A stretch of DNA of 64,000 nt from Duncaniella dubosii (GCF_004803915.1 NZ_CP039396.1:2976001-3040000); one strand, 5' to 3'. Positions 25,938 to 35,503 are shown, counted from the first letter of the stretch. Translations and numbers: made by a program. Notes: generated from the letters alone by a model not told the origin.

Positions 25938-27341
25938 ATGGTAATCTCAATTGTTTTTGCATTGGCCATGACGGTCATTGCAGCTATCGAATTCTTATAT
26001 TTACGTAAATCGTTGCTGAAAATTAATGAACTCAACGCAGAGAATATGCGTCTGCAACTGGAGTCGGAAAAAGCACGTGCTGAAGTGCAGAGCTCTATAG
26101 CCTCACTCACGGCTAGCCTTACAGAATCACGTAAGAACTGCGACAGCCTTACAGAACGGCTGAACATCTCAACAGACCAGCTGGCTTCATCGCGCGAAGA
26201 GAATTCATCTCTACATACGCGCCTTGAGCTTCTCGATAAGGAAATCAGCCGGAGAGAAGATGAGGCCATAAAGCAGGAGGAAAAACGCAGAGAACAAGAG
26301 GCGTTGCTCGAAAGCCGTTTCAAAAATCTGGCTAACGATATCCTGCGTCAGAACACCGCAGACCTTAAGACCCAGAATGAGGAACGACTCAGCGAGATTC
26401 TTGCCCCGTTGCGAATGAATATCGACGAATTCCGCAAAACAGTCTCAGACACCTACAACAATGAAGCCCGTGAGCGTTTCTCATTGTCAGAACGAATCAA
26501 GGAACTTGTCGATCTGAACCAGTCTATCTCGCGGCAGGCCCGTGAACTCTCTGAGGCTCTTCGTGGCGACAGCAAGGTGCAGGGCGACTGGGGCGAAATG
26601 GTGCTCGAATCAATACTTGAAAATTCCGGATTGCAAAAAGGTGTAGAATATTTCACGCAGGCGACAACCGACAGTGACGGCAATGTGCTGCGTAATGAGG
26701 ACGGAACTATGTTGCGTCCGGATGTCGTAGTTAAATATCCCGACGGACGTTTCGTAGTGATTGACTCAAAAGTCTCATTAACTGCATTTGTCGATTATGC
26801 CAACGCTGACAACGAGGAGATTCGCGACGGTGCGGCCATGCGCCACGTCCGTTCCGTCAAGAAGCATATTGACGAACTTGCCCGCAAACGCTATCAGGAA
26901 TATGTAGGAGATGCAAAACTTGATTTCGTCATGATGTTTATTCCGAATGAACCTGCCTATATTGCAGCGATGCGTCTTGATCCGTCATTGTGGCAGGAGG
27001 CTTATGACCGTCAGGTACTCATCGTATCCCCTACACATCTCGTTTCCGGGCTTAAACTCATAGCGCAGCTCTGGAGTCGTGACCGCCATACGAAAAATGC
27101 AATCACCATCGCTGAAGAAGCCGGTAAGATGTATGACAAGTTCGCAGACTTTACAAAAGACATGGAACGCATTGAGAAAGCCATCGGATCTACGCGCAAA
27201 GCCTACGACGATGCCATGACCAAACTCACAACTGGCACAGGCAATCTCGTCAACCGCGCACTCAATCTCCAGAAACTCGGTGTGAAAGCCTCGAAGCAGC
27301 TCGCCGCTTCTACTCTCAAAGAGTCCAATACAGAGGAATAA
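25938..27341 (+). CDS. rmuC: DNA recombination protein RmuC
   Basis: A 467-residue protein with an N-terminal transmembrane helix (IVFALAMTVIAAIEFLYL). A long coiled coil follows (about 30-130), then the RmuC nuclease-like domain: GDWGEMVLESILENSGL, VIDSKVSLTAF and FVMMFIPNEPAYIAA. RmuC limits inversion and recombination at repeats. A 12-bp hairpin starts immediately after the stop. Confidence 0.93.
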   Translation: MVISIVFALAMTVIAAIEFLYLRKSLLKINELNAENMRLQLESEKARAEVQSSIASLTASLTESRKNCDSLTERLNISTDQLASSREENSSLHTRLELLDKEISRREDEAIKQEEKRREQEALLESRFKNLANDILRQNTADLKTQNEERLSEILAPLRMNIDEFRKTVSDTYNNEARERFSLSERIKELVDLNQSISRQARELSEALRGDSKVQGDWGEMVLESILENSGLQKGVEYFTQATTDSDGNVLRNEDGTMLRPDVVVKYPDGRFVVIDSKVSLTAFVDYANADNEEIRDGAAMRHVRSVKKHIDELARKRYQEYVGDAKLDFVMMFIPNEPAYIAAMRLDPSLWQEAYDRQVLIVSPTHLVSGLKLIAQLWSRDRHTKNAITIAEEAGKMYDKFADFTKDMERIEKAIGSTRKAYDDAMTKLTTGTGNLVNRALNLQKLGVKASKQLAASTLKESNTEE

Positions 27342-27381
27342 CGCATACTGCAATTGATTTCCCATTTCTTTGCAGTATGCG
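27342..27381 (+). terminator. Hairpin directly after rmuC
   Basis: CGCATACTGCAA (27342-27353) pairs perfectly with TTGCAGTATGCG (27370-27381). No T-tract follows, so it may be a partial terminator or an RNA-stability element before the bPH2 pair. Confidence 0.5.
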
Positions 27382-27425
27382 ACACTGCAAGAGATTAAAA
27401 ATTTCAAATAGAAACGTTGATTAAT

Positions 27426-27932
27426 ATGTATGAGCAATCCCCGGATAGAGACCAAATTAACAGACCTATTGATGAGCTTCATTACGAGCCGGTGAATCCG
27501 AGATTCAGGTCGGTGCAGATTGTAAGTGCGGTAATCGCATACTCTCTGTTGGCTGTCCTAGCGTTGCTGCTGCTCCTTGTCGACACCTATTGGTGGTGCA
27601 TCGCTGCCGAAATAGTGATTACTGTATCGTTCATCATCAATCTTAAAATACTCAGGAAAGCATATAAATTTAAGGGATATGCACTCCGCGAGCATGACAT
27701 CACATATCGTGGAGGAGTGATATTTCCAAAAATTACAACAGTGCCGTTCTCCAAAATACAACAGGTCAGCATTAAGCAGAACCCCGTGTCAAAGTATTTC
27801 GGTCTATCCGCAATAGATATAGTCAACGGGGCACAAGTTTTGTCGTCGCTTGCCATCCAAGGTCTCACCAAGGAAAAGGCCGATGCAATCAAGAATGTCA
27901 TAACACAAAGGCTGAATAATAATCATGACTGA
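27426..27932 (+). CDS. bPH2 (YdbS-like) PH-domain membrane protein
   Basis: About 168 residues with two adjacent transmembrane helices near the N-terminus (VIAYSLLAVLALLLLLV and IAAEIVITVSFIINL). A bacterial PH domain of the YdbS type follows (LREHDITYRGGVIFPKITTVPFSKIQQV). The ATG at 27426 is chosen over the in-frame TTG at 27417. It overlaps the following YdbT-like gene by 8 bases. The pair resembles B. subtilis YdbS/YdbT membrane proteins, whose role is poorly defined. Confidence 0.85.
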   Translation: MYEQSPDRDQINRPIDELHYEPVNPRFRSVQIVSAVIAYSLLAVLALLLLLVDTYWWCIAAEIVITVSFIINLKILRKAYKFKGYALREHDITYRGGVIFPKITTVPFSKIQQVSIKQNPVSKYFGLSAIDIVNGAQVLSSLAIQGLTKEKADAIKNVITQRLNNNHD

Positions 27933-29391
27933 CTTCTCCGTTCCTCAAAGGATGGGCTTCGGCGCGTTCGTCATCTATTTTCTGAAGTTCTTCAGACTTA
28001 CCTTTAACGCCTCGATCATCTACATGGCATACACGCTATTTCAATCAGACGGAGACTTAACCAAAACCATCCTGAAGATTGCAGCCATAGTCGGGTGTAC
28101 TACTATTTTTGCGCTGATTCTTGCTTCACTGGCAATTTTTCAGATGAAATTTCATGTCGAAGACGGTAATCTCATCTATCGTCACAACCTGATCAGCCGT
28201 GCCACCACCACAATTCCTCTTAGCCGCATACACACGTTGCGCACCCGACAGGGTCTTCTCTATCGACTCTTCGACCTCAGAGGCGTTCTTTTCGATACGC
28301 TTGCAGCCAAGGAAGAGGAAATAGAACTCGTTCTCAGCGAGTCAGACTGGCAAAGCTTGCTTACCCGGATTGAGCGACAAGAACTTACGCAGTCCGCTGT
28401 CTCCAACATGCCGCCTGCCTACAATCCATCATCCTTCATAGAATTCAGCAACAAGGACCTTGTGTTTGACGCGCTGTGTCAGAACCATTTGAAAGGGATG
28501 GTGATATTGGGTGGATTTGTATCTGTCATTTTCAACACTCTGTCGGACTTTTCTGAAAACAGCATTGAGTTAATCGAGGGCTATATCAAATCGCATTTCG
28601 ACCAATTCGCCTTGTCAGTGACAGGCGTAGCCTTGATTATGGCATGTACATACATAGTGTCGCTTGTGCTGTGGCTTGGAAAGGTGCTTCTGCGATACTA
28701 CAATCTTTCGCTTACCTACAACAGCAAAATGCTTACTTTCAGTCACGGGCTATTCTCTCGCCTTAGCAGCCGTTTCACCCGCGATAAGATATGTACGGTC
28801 TGGATCAAACTTAATTATTTCGAAAAGCGATTCGGTCTTTCCACCATCGCTCTGAGACAGGCACTGAACTCAAGCGCAAAGAAAGAGGATGATAACCTGA
28901 AGATTTACGGACGTGACCATTACGACTTTTTCCTCAGCTGGTGGCTCGGACAGGACTACGGTCAGGAGGCAGACATCGCCACTGCGAAATCCGGCAAAGG
29001 AGTAATATCACGCTCATTGTTATCCGATGTGCTTCTCTCCTCCGTAGCCATAGCGGTGCTTTGGCATTTCGGGCTATACGTCTGGACCATCCTTCCTGCC
29101 ACATACTTGTTGGCTGGCATACCCAAAGGAATCTTGACAATGCGTCACAGCCATATCACTCTTAAAGAGTCGTATCTCATTGTCAACAACGGATGCTTCG
29201 CCGAGACAAAGAATTATCTGAAATATGACAACATTGAGGTCGTGAGAGTTACCCGGACTCCCTTGTCGCGATTTACAGGCCGTGTTTCGCTCTCCATTTC
29301 AACAACAGGAACCACATTCACCGTCAGAAGTCTCAGACAGGAACAAGCCATGAATATCTACGAGCTTCTGCTCGCCAAGCCCCAAAAATAG
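27925..29391 (+). CDS. bPH2 (YdbT-like) PH-domain membrane protein
   Basis: A 488-residue multi-pass membrane protein with repeated bPH2 modules. Copies are seen at LIYRHNLISRATTTIPLSRIHTL, in the middle (KMLTFSHGLFSRLSSRFTRDKI) and at the C-terminus (YLIVNNGCFAETKNYLKYDNIE). About six hydrophobic helices separate them. It is translationally coupled to the smaller bPH2 protein and followed by a large palindrome. Confidence 0.85.
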   Translation: MTDFSVPQRMGFGAFVIYFLKFFRLTFNASIIYMAYTLFQSDGDLTKTILKIAAIVGCTTIFALILASLAIFQMKFHVEDGNLIYRHNLISRATTTIPLSRIHTLRTRQGLLYRLFDLRGVLFDTLAAKEEEIELVLSESDWQSLLTRIERQELTQSAVSNMPPAYNPSSFIEFSNKDLVFDALCQNHLKGMVILGGFVSVIFNTLSDFSENSIELIEGYIKSHFDQFALSVTGVALIMACTYIVSLVLWLGKVLLRYYNLSLTYNSKMLTFSHGLFSRLSSRFTRDKICTVWIKLNYFEKRFGLSTIALRQALNSSAKKEDDNLKIYGRDHYDFFLSWWLGQDYGQEADIATAKSGKGVISRSLLSDVLLSSVAIAVLWHFGLYVWTILPATYLLAGIPKGILTMRHSHITLKESYLIVNNGCFAETKNYLKYDNIEVVRVTRTPLSRFTGRVSLSISTTGTTFTVRSLRQEQAMNIYELLLAKPQK

Positions 29392-29436
29392 CAAGAAAGA
29401 GCCATAAAGATTCTTCTCTGCATTATGCAGAGTGTA

Positions 29437-29506
29437 AAATGACATAAACGACAGACTTGTTTTAGCCCGAATTTAGGCCGATGTAAGTCTGTCGTTTATG
29501 TCATTT
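29437..29506. terminator. Perfect 22-bp inverted repeat between convergent genes
   Basis: Arms 29437-29458 and 29485-29506 are exact reverse complements over 22 bp, with a 26-base loop that itself contains GCC/GGC pairing. It sits between the bPH2 gene (+) and the permease gene (-), so a bidirectional terminator is most likely. Confidence 0.6.
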
Positions 29507-29525
29507 AGAATTATGCACTTTATGA

Positions 29526-30806
29526 TTAGCCCTTCACTGCAAATCCGGCTGCATAGACCACATCCTTTATTTTATCAGAGGTAAAATTACCTTCGACAAT
29601 CAGTGTTCCGGCTGTATGGTCGACCGATACATTTTCAATTCCTTCGATTGCCGAGACTGCTTTACGCACTACTCCGGCGCAATGGGCACATTCCATGCCT
29701 TCGATATTAAATACCTGTTTCATATAATTTTCACTGTTTTTAATTTCCGATTCAGATAAATATTCATGACTGTGGTGAGATCTGTTTGATTTGATTGCAG
29801 TATAGGCCAAAAGTCCGAGCAAGACTACACTGCATAGAGTTTCAAACAATCCGAATTCTTCATGGCAGGAAGCCACATGGCCGGTTATGGCAGGCATGAA
29901 CCATTCGCGTGGAAGAAGATAGTCAATCATCAGTCCGAATACAAGCGATGTCACGATCACAGAACCTGCATAAATCAAAGTGCTGCGTCGTCCGATTGAT
30001 TTCGATAAAATCATCATCGAGGCAAAATTGGCGGCAGGCCCTGCCATAAGCAATACAAACCCGACTCCGGGAGTAAGCCCCTTGGCAATTAGCGACAGAG
30101 CGATAGGAATTGATCCAGTCGCACATACATACATCGGGACAGAAACCACAACCATCATCAGCATCGCAAGCAATGGATAATCCGCTAATCCAAGGAAAAG
30201 TTCGTCAGGGACGAGGACTGTTATCAGAGCGGCAATCACCAATCCTATGACAAGCCATTTGCCGACATTTCCGACCATATCAACCAGTCCGTAACGCAAT
30301 GCCTCAGTACATTTACGGCTGAACGGCACGTGAGATTCTGACATCTCTCTGTCACTGCATGCCGCAAGATTACATGCCTGTGGAACATCTTCGTCTGACT
30401 TATCAAATTTCTGCACACCGACACCACCGAGCATTGCTCCGAGAAGTGCGCCTACAGGGCGTAATAAAGCGAATGGCAGTCCCAACAAGGAATATGTTGC
30501 AGCTATGCTGTCGACACCGGTCTGCGGAGTGGCTATAAGGAATGATGTTACCGCTCCTTTCGATGCGCCCTGTCTGCGAAGCGATACAGCTGTTGGAAGG
30601 ACACCGCAAGAACATAACGGCAATGGTATACCGAGCAGAGCGGCCTTCACTACCGGCATGGTTCCTCCCCCGGCAAGATGGCGTGCCATCATCTGAGGTT
30701 TGACAAATACGTGCAGGAATCCGGCTATGATGAAGCCCAGTAGTATATAGGGCGACATCTCGTTTACTATGGAGAAAAGAGAATAGAAAAAATGTGAGAT
30801 ATTCAT
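29526..30806 (-). CDS. Permease of the SO_0444/DUF318 type with C-terminal heavy-metal-associated (HMA) domain
   Basis: About 426 residues. Residues 1-~310 form a polytopic permease of the YraQ/DUF318 class (ILLGFIIAGFLHVF, PLPLCSCGVLPTAVSLRRQGASKGA, TSFLIATPQTGVDSIAATYSLLG). The last ~60 residues are an HMA domain with metal ligands in GMECAHCAG (C-x2-C). The family is linked to copper/zinc export. The ATG at 30806 is used because the longer frame begins with TTG. A -7 box lies upstream (minus strand, 30851-30858), and the HMA-AraC regulator gene ends about 130 bases upstream. Confidence 0.85.
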   Translation of the reverse strand: MNISHFFYSLFSIVNEMSPYILLGFIIAGFLHVFVKPQMMARHLAGGGTMPVVKAALLGIPLPLCSCGVLPTAVSLRRQGASKGAVTSFLIATPQTGVDSIAATYSLLGLPFALLRPVGALLGAMLGGVGVQKFDKSDEDVPQACNLAACSDREMSESHVPFSRKCTEALRYGLVDMVGNVGKWLVIGLVIAALITVLVPDELFLGLADYPLLAMLMMVVVSVPMYVCATGSIPIALSLIAKGLTPGVGFVLLMAGPAANFASMMILSKSIGRRSTLIYAGSVIVTSLVFGLMIDYLLPREWFMPAITGHVASCHEEFGLFETLCSVVLLGLLAYTAIKSNRSHHSHEYLSESEIKNSENYMKQVFNIEGMECAHCAGVVRKAVSAIEGIENVSVDHTAGTLIVEGNFTSDKIKDVVYAAGFAVKG

Positions 30807-30850
30807 TTTGTATAAAAATTTTACAATCTTCAATTGCTTTAATTTCTATG

Positions 30851-30858
30851 CAAAATTA
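30851..30858 (-). promoter_or_regulatory. -7 box of the permease gene
   Basis: The minus strand reads TAATTTTG, 45 bases before the ATG at 30806, giving the permease a promoter separate from the upstream regulator gene. Confidence 0.5.
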
Positions 30859-30934
30859 CAATCTCACCGTCCTTTGACTGTTATACGATTATGGGATTTG
30901 TTTATATAATTTTTTTGCGTACACACGTCTCCGT

Positions 30935-31492
30935 TTATATGTCATTCAGGTCTTTCCTTTCACGCGGACCGCGAAGATATTCGGTCGGTGTCATACCTGT
31001 GACCGATTTAAACTGCCGTGATAGATGTGCCACACTTGAATAGTCAACCATGTAGGCTATCTCGGAGAGAGTATATTCGTCATGCTGCAGAAGTTCCTTT
31101 ACTCTCTCTATTTTTTGAGCGATATGATACTTTTCAAGAGTGCGTCCCTCGCGTTGTGAGAATATACGGCTTACAGTGTCGTAGCTGACATTGAGATTCC
31201 GCTCTATACAATCTGATAGATTGTGGTGGTGTCCCTCTTCCTCCCGGATATGACGCATGACCAGATGCTTGGTTCTTTCTATCAGCCGAGTCTCGGGATC
31301 AGTGAGCAGCTCGAATCCAAGTTCACGCAGCGATTGATCAAGTTCTTCGAGTTGACGGCTGTCAATGTTTTCACTAATGACGGCTTTTCCCAGTTCGACT
31401 TTGATAATTGTATATCCTAAATCTGAAAGGTGTTTTTCTACAGCCTGTTTGCAATGCTGACACACCATATTTTTTATGAGCAGTTCAGTCAT
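30935..31492 (-). CDS. AraC-family regulator with N-terminal HMA-like metal-binding domain
   Basis: 185 residues. Residues 1-~65 resemble an HMA fold with a metal-ligand pair C11-x2-C14 (NMVCQHCKQ). Residues ~85-185 are an AraC-type double helix-turn-helix (YTLSEIAYMVDYSSVAHLSR, FKSVTGMTPTEYLRG). The intervening HHH (HHHNLS) is a possible additional ligand site. It is 2 bases after the tilS stop and upstream of the HMA-tagged permease, so it probably senses metal and controls that permease. Confidence 0.85.
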   Translation of the reverse strand: MTELLIKNMVCQHCKQAVEKHLSDLGYTIIKVELGKAVISENIDSRQLEELDQSLRELGFELLTDPETRLIERTKHLVMRHIREEEGHHHNLSDCIERNLNVSYDTVSRIFSQREGRTLEKYHIAQKIERVKELLQHDEYTLSEIAYMVDYSSVAHLSRQFKSVTGMTPTEYLRGPRERKDLNDI

Positions 31493-31494
31493 GT

Positions 31495-32862
31495 TCAGTT
31501 TTGTTTATCAGAGATGACAGGATTATATGTCAGGCAAAGGATTTCCGCAGTATTTTTACCGACACTATACAGGTTTGCCGCACGAAGTTCGACGACCCAT
31601 AATATGTCTCCATTGCGTGTAAGGATTCGGACTTTCCGTTTGTCAGCCAATGACATTTTTTTGTCCGACAGCAAGTCGCTGACCAGTTTGCTCCCATTCA
31701 TGCCAAAAGGCGTAAACCTGTCACCCTTCCGCCACGATCTGAGTTCGAATACAGGATTTCCGTCAAGCACCCGGCTATCAAGATAAATCGCATCCCGACG
31801 CAGAGACTTGTTTGTCTTTAGCCTGTCGAAAGCTTCAGATGTCAACCGTTCCAATTGGAATGGAGCATTTAAAATATCGACAGGTTCGCAAAATTCATCT
31901 TCGGAGCTGTCGACAGGGATAAGCTGTCCACGGTTTAGCAGGTAGCTGACATTCGGTGTATGAAACAACTTTCCTGATACATTGCATGCTCCGTGACCGT
32001 TGAACGATGAAAGAATATTATCGACCTGCGTCATATTTACTCCGGCATTGGATAGAATCTCGAAAAGCACCATTCTCGCATTCTTTTCCGACGTGACGAT
32101 TTCGCTTAGATGCACTATTCCATCAGAACCGACATATTTTCGCCGCAATTCAGACCGATAGTCAGAATACAGTTTATAATTATCGTAGAGATACGATATA
32201 CTGGTCGCAATAGCATCCATAGCTCCGGGAAATTCCTTTTCGAATCCGGGAATCACAATATTGCGCAGCCGGTTACGCTTGAACTCATTGGATGAGTTGG
32301 TCGAATCGGTGACATAACCGAGGCCACGCGAATCAAGATAGTCGACAATATCACTTTTGGTCGTGTCAAGGAGTGGCCTGATTATATTGAACGAACGGGG
32401 CTGCATGCCTTTTAACCCGACAAGACCGCTCCCACGCAGAAGATTGAGAAAGAAAGTTTCAACATTGTCTTCTCTGTGATGACCCACAGCAATAAGATTG
32501 CCGATACCTTTATTGAGAAGACCGTTCCACCAGTCGTAGCGCAATCCGCGGCACGCCATTTCGACCGACTCACCAGTCTGTTTGCATCGTGCATTCACGT
32601 CGAAATCCACCGTGAGCAATTCGACCGATAATCCATGACAGAGTTCTCGGCAGAAATTTTCATCACGCATGCTTTCATCGCCACGAAGATGAAAATTACA
32701 GTGCGCGGCCACACACTCATATCCAAGTTCAAGCATGACAGAAAGCAGTGCCACTGAATCGGCACCGCCACTAAGTCCGACAATTATTTTGTCGCCGTGT
32801 GAACTGACGAGATAATTGTCAGCTATGAATTTTCTGACTTTATCACAGAATTTATCCGCCAT
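31495..32862 (-). CDS. tilS: tRNA(Ile)-lysidine synthase
   Basis: A 455-residue ATP-pyrophosphatase-family enzyme that converts C34 of tRNA-Ile(CAU) to lysidine. The P-loop is SGGADS (31-36). The family motif GHHREDNVETFFLNLLRGSG follows. A C-terminal TilS domain is visible (FELRSWRKGDRFTPFGMNGSK). It is essential in most bacteria. Coupled to the downstream HMA-AraC gene. Confidence 0.95.
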   Translation of the reverse strand: MADKFCDKVRKFIADNYLVSSHGDKIIVGLSGGADSVALLSVMLELGYECVAAHCNFHLRGDESMRDENFCRELCHGLSVELLTVDFDVNARCKQTGESVEMACRGLRYDWWNGLLNKGIGNLIAVGHHREDNVETFFLNLLRGSGLVGLKGMQPRSFNIIRPLLDTTKSDIVDYLDSRGLGYVTDSTNSSNEFKRNRLRNIVIPGFEKEFPGAMDAIATSISYLYDNYKLYSDYRSELRRKYVGSDGIVHLSEIVTSEKNARMVLFEILSNAGVNMTQVDNILSSFNGHGACNVSGKLFHTPNVSYLLNRGQLIPVDSSEDEFCEPVDILNAPFQLERLTSEAFDRLKTNKSLRRDAIYLDSRVLDGNPVFELRSWRKGDRFTPFGMNGSKLVSDLLSDKKMSLADKRKVRILTRNGDILWVVELRAANLYSVGKNTAEILCLTYNPVISDKQN

Positions 32863-32965
32863 AACCGGATAGAGTTAAATTTGTTGTAGCATTGGCAGAT
32901 GATTCAATCGTATCGAATCATCGAAGAAAGTATCTGCAAAATTAATGAAAATCCTGATATAAAAT

Positions 32966-33004
32966 AACACGGTCATGCCAATTCTCGGATGGCACGACCG
33001 TGTT
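32966..33004 (-). terminator. Terminator after the OmpA-family gene
   Basis: AACACGGTC/GACCGTGTT and TGCCA/TGGCA arms form a long stem. The minus strand continues ATTTTATATC. It separates the OmpA gene from tilS. Confidence 0.7.
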
Positions 33005-33026
33005 AAGATTTATATGAATCACAAAT

Positions 33027-33743
33027 TCAGACGTTGACATGAATCTCAGCCCTGCGGTCCTGTACTGCTGACGGATAAGCATGAGTCTGTCCCATACCCT
33101 TTGTTCTCACATGATCACGGGGAACTCCGTGGGCTATAAGATATTCACCGACACGTTTTGCCCGTCGTTCGCTCAGACGTTGATTGTATTCAGCATTTCC
33201 GCTCTCGTCAGTATAGGCTACAACAGAAACATATGCTCCGCTTGCAGCTACCTTTTTGGCAAGATCATTGAGGGTTGCATCGTCTGGAATCTCCGAACCG
33301 TCAAGCGGGAAGAGATAGACCACATCGTGAGGCACTGCCGAAGCATCGGTTTTTGTCACATCAGTGGTTGAAAGCGATGTTTTTACAGCCATAGGCTGTC
33401 CCTGCTGAATGTCTGAGGCATCGGCTTTACCATAAACGGAAGCTCCCTGAAGATTTTGCGACGCATATAGGCTGTCTGTATCTTTATCATGGTCCGAGAA
33501 CCAATAGATAGATCCGACCAGAACGCCTATGGCGAGGACTGTGAGCCAAGCCCATCCCAAAAAGCCCCCTCCACGGCGGTTGTGTCTGTCAATAGCGGTA
33601 TGAGCCATCTGAGGCTCTTCCACCGGAGGAATCGGGGTCGCTTTTTCCTCGTAAGCGCCCAATTCCAAAGGTTCCGGATGCTCCGGCAACCTATTCTGAT
33701 AATCTTTTTTTGTTTCCATAAGCGATAGCTTTGAGTTATACAT
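33027..33743 (-). CDS. OmpA-family protein with N-terminal membrane anchor
   Basis: 238 residues. The first ~60 are cytoplasmic and proline-rich, a single transmembrane helix follows (FLGWAWLTVLAIGVLVGSIYWF), and the C-terminal ~110 residues form an OmpA-like peptidoglycan-binding domain. The OmpA motif is SVVAYTDESGNAEYNQRLSERRAKRV. The single helix makes it an inner-membrane-anchored periplasmic protein rather than a barrel. The ATG at 33743 is used; an internal Met at residue 9 is an alternative. Confidence 0.85.
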   Translation of the reverse strand: MYNSKLSLMETKKDYQNRLPEHPEPLELGAYEEKATPIPPVEEPQMAHTAIDRHNRRGGGFLGWAWLTVLAIGVLVGSIYWFSDHDKDTDSLYASQNLQGASVYGKADASDIQQGQPMAVKTSLSTTDVTKTDASAVPHDVVYLFPLDGSEIPDDATLNDLAKKVAASGAYVSVVAYTDESGNAEYNQRLSERRAKRVGEYLIAHGVPRDHVRTKGMGQTHAYPSAVQDRRAEIHVNV

Positions 33744-33867
33744 AGTTGAGACCTATGGGTTATTTAATAACAAGCATATCAGCGGTAAATATGGTTAAAT
33801 ACTCTAAAGATTATCGTTAAAAATGTTATCAGGCTTCACAATCCGACATAAATCCACCTCAAAAGTT

Positions 33868-34839
33868 TCAGAATTGCACTCCGGGCTGCGATGCAATTCG
33901 GCTGATGCAATCCAGTTCTTCTGACGTGAAACCTTTTTGATTCAATGACCCAATGTTGGCTTTAAGCTGTTCAACCGATGAAGCGCCGACTATCACAGAA
34001 GTGACACGCCTGTCGGCCAGCAGCCAGTTTATGGCCATTCCGGCAAGAGATTCACCTCTACGGCCGGCGATTTCGTTGAGACGGCGCGCGGCTTCGACCC
34101 TCTCAGGGCTGACCTGTGACATCTGAAGAAACCCGGACTCGCGTGCGACACGGCTTCCAGCCGGAATACCTTCAAGATATTTATCGGTAAGAAGCCCTTG
34201 AGCCAATGGAGAAAAGCAGACGATTCCACTTCCGTTTTCATCGGCTATGCCGAAATTCAGGTTAATGGATTTCGTGTCAAACATCGATGCGCGATATTGG
34301 CTGACAAGACAAGGAACTTTGGCCTCGCGAAGTATTTTATATGCCATCTTCTGTTCTTCCGGCGGATATTTCGAAATTCCTGCATATAGAGCCTTTCCGC
34401 TTCTCACAATGTCAATCAAAGCCTGCATCGTTTCCTCGACAGGAGTAACTCCATCGTAACGGTGGCTATAGAACACATCGAAGTATTCAAGCCCGGTTCT
34501 CCACAGACTTGCGTCGCACGAAGCAATCAGATTCTTACGTGAAGATCCGTCACCATATACACCGGGCCACATCCGATGCCCGGCTTTTGACGCAATAAAC
34601 ATTTCATCGCGGTGAGCCGACAGGTCATGTTTGAGAATCTTTCCAAAATTTATTTCGGCTGCTCCGGGCGGAGGTCCGTAATTATTTGCAAGGTCAAAAT
34701 GGCAGATTCCATTTTCAAAAGCAAACAGAATCATCCTCCGCGATTCGTCAAAACTATCGACATCTCCGAAATTATGCCATAATCCGAGTGAGATTTCAGG
34801 AAGCAGAATCCCGCTGCTGCCACATCGTCTATATTCCAT
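33868..34839 (-). CDS. Aldo/keto reductase
   Basis: A 323-residue TIM-barrel NADPH oxidoreductase, close to the YghZ/L-glyceraldehyde-3-phosphate reductase group. The catalytic tetrad is seen as D49 and Y54 (CHFDLANNYG), K in FIASKAGHR, and H in VFYSHRYD. The cofactor-binding region VTSVIVGASSVEQLKAN is C-terminal. Substrate uncertain. Its leader contains a duplicated 20-base unit. Confidence 0.88.
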   Translation of the reverse strand: MEYRRCGSSGILLPEISLGLWHNFGDVDSFDESRRMILFAFENGICHFDLANNYGPPPGAAEINFGKILKHDLSAHRDEMFIASKAGHRMWPGVYGDGSSRKNLIASCDASLWRTGLEYFDVFYSHRYDGVTPVEETMQALIDIVRSGKALYAGISKYPPEEQKMAYKILREAKVPCLVSQYRASMFDTKSINLNFGIADENGSGIVCFSPLAQGLLTDKYLEGIPAGSRVARESGFLQMSQVSPERVEAARRLNEIAGRRGESLAGMAINWLLADRRVTSVIVGASSVEQLKANIGSLNQKGFTSEELDCISRIASQPGVQF

Positions 34840-34841
34840 CC

Positions 34842-34881
34842 TTATTATTTATGATTGATCGTTATTATTTATGATTGATCG
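34842..34881. repeat. Two tandem copies of a 20-base unit
   Basis: TTATTATTTATGATTGATCG is repeated exactly at 34842-34861 and 34862-34881, just upstream of the aldo/keto reductase start. It probably arose by replication slippage. Confidence 0.9.
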
Positions 34882-34914
34882 TTAACAGTATTAGTCATTC
34901 CACACCGGGAAAAA

Positions 34915-35331
34915 TCATCTGTCTCTTCCAAGCTCTTCGCCCTGCATGTCTCTTAGCCTGTTGAAATTGGGAATTGAAGACATCGATTCGCCAGATTCCA
35001 TATACCATTGCATCACCGGTCTCATCTTTTCTAAAAATGGTTTCCATTCGTCACTATCGAGTCTCATCATTTCATACCAGTAACTTTCTGTCGATGCCTT
35101 GCAGAATTCTGACTTTTTCAAACTGTCGGCATCGACATAGCAATCCAGATACTTACCTAAAATTTCATTAGCTTTGTCTGGCTTGCCATCTTTCAGACAG
35201 GTCATAGCCTGATACATCATTTCCTGCCCGTCTGCTACAGGATTGCTTCCGATTGATGATGAAGTCTGGCATGAGCATGTAAAAATCAGCACGCATAACA
35301 ACGGAAACAGATACTTTTTCATAAGATTCAT
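34915..35331 (-). CDS. Small lipoprotein, unknown function
   Basis: About 138 residues with a lipoprotein signal (KKYLFPLLCVLIFTCSC) whose lipobox Cys is followed by QTSSS. The mature part is helical and acidic. The ATG at 35331 is preferred because the longer frame opens with TTG; a Met three residues later is also possible. I do not recognise a family. Confidence 0.7.
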   Translation of the reverse strand: MNLMKKYLFPLLCVLIFTCSCQTSSSIGSNPVADGQEMMYQAMTCLKDGKPDKANEILGKYLDCYVDADSLKKSEFCKASTESYWYEMMRLDSDEWKPFLEKMRPVMQWYMESGESMSSIPNFNRLRDMQGEELGRDR

Positions 35332-35455
35332 ATTTTTCAAGGTTAATATTGCAAAGATAAAAAACCAATGGATTATCCTTAAAAATTATCAATCTTTTTT
35401 ACACAAAATCGTAACTATGATTTCACCGATATACTACAAGAAGCCTATAAACCAG

Positions 35456-35503
35456 AATGACAGACGGAATATCGCATAGCACATGTGTATTCCATCTGTC
35501 ATT
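35456..35503 (-). terminator. Terminator after PepSY-like gene
   Basis: A 16-base inverted repeat with one mismatch (35456-35471 with 35488-35503), located about 40 bases beyond the stop of the PepSY-like gene on the minus strand. Confidence 0.55.

Noticed and set aside
34842..34881. CRISPR-like repeat
   Set aside because: Only two directly adjacent 20-base copies with no spacer; simple tandem duplication.
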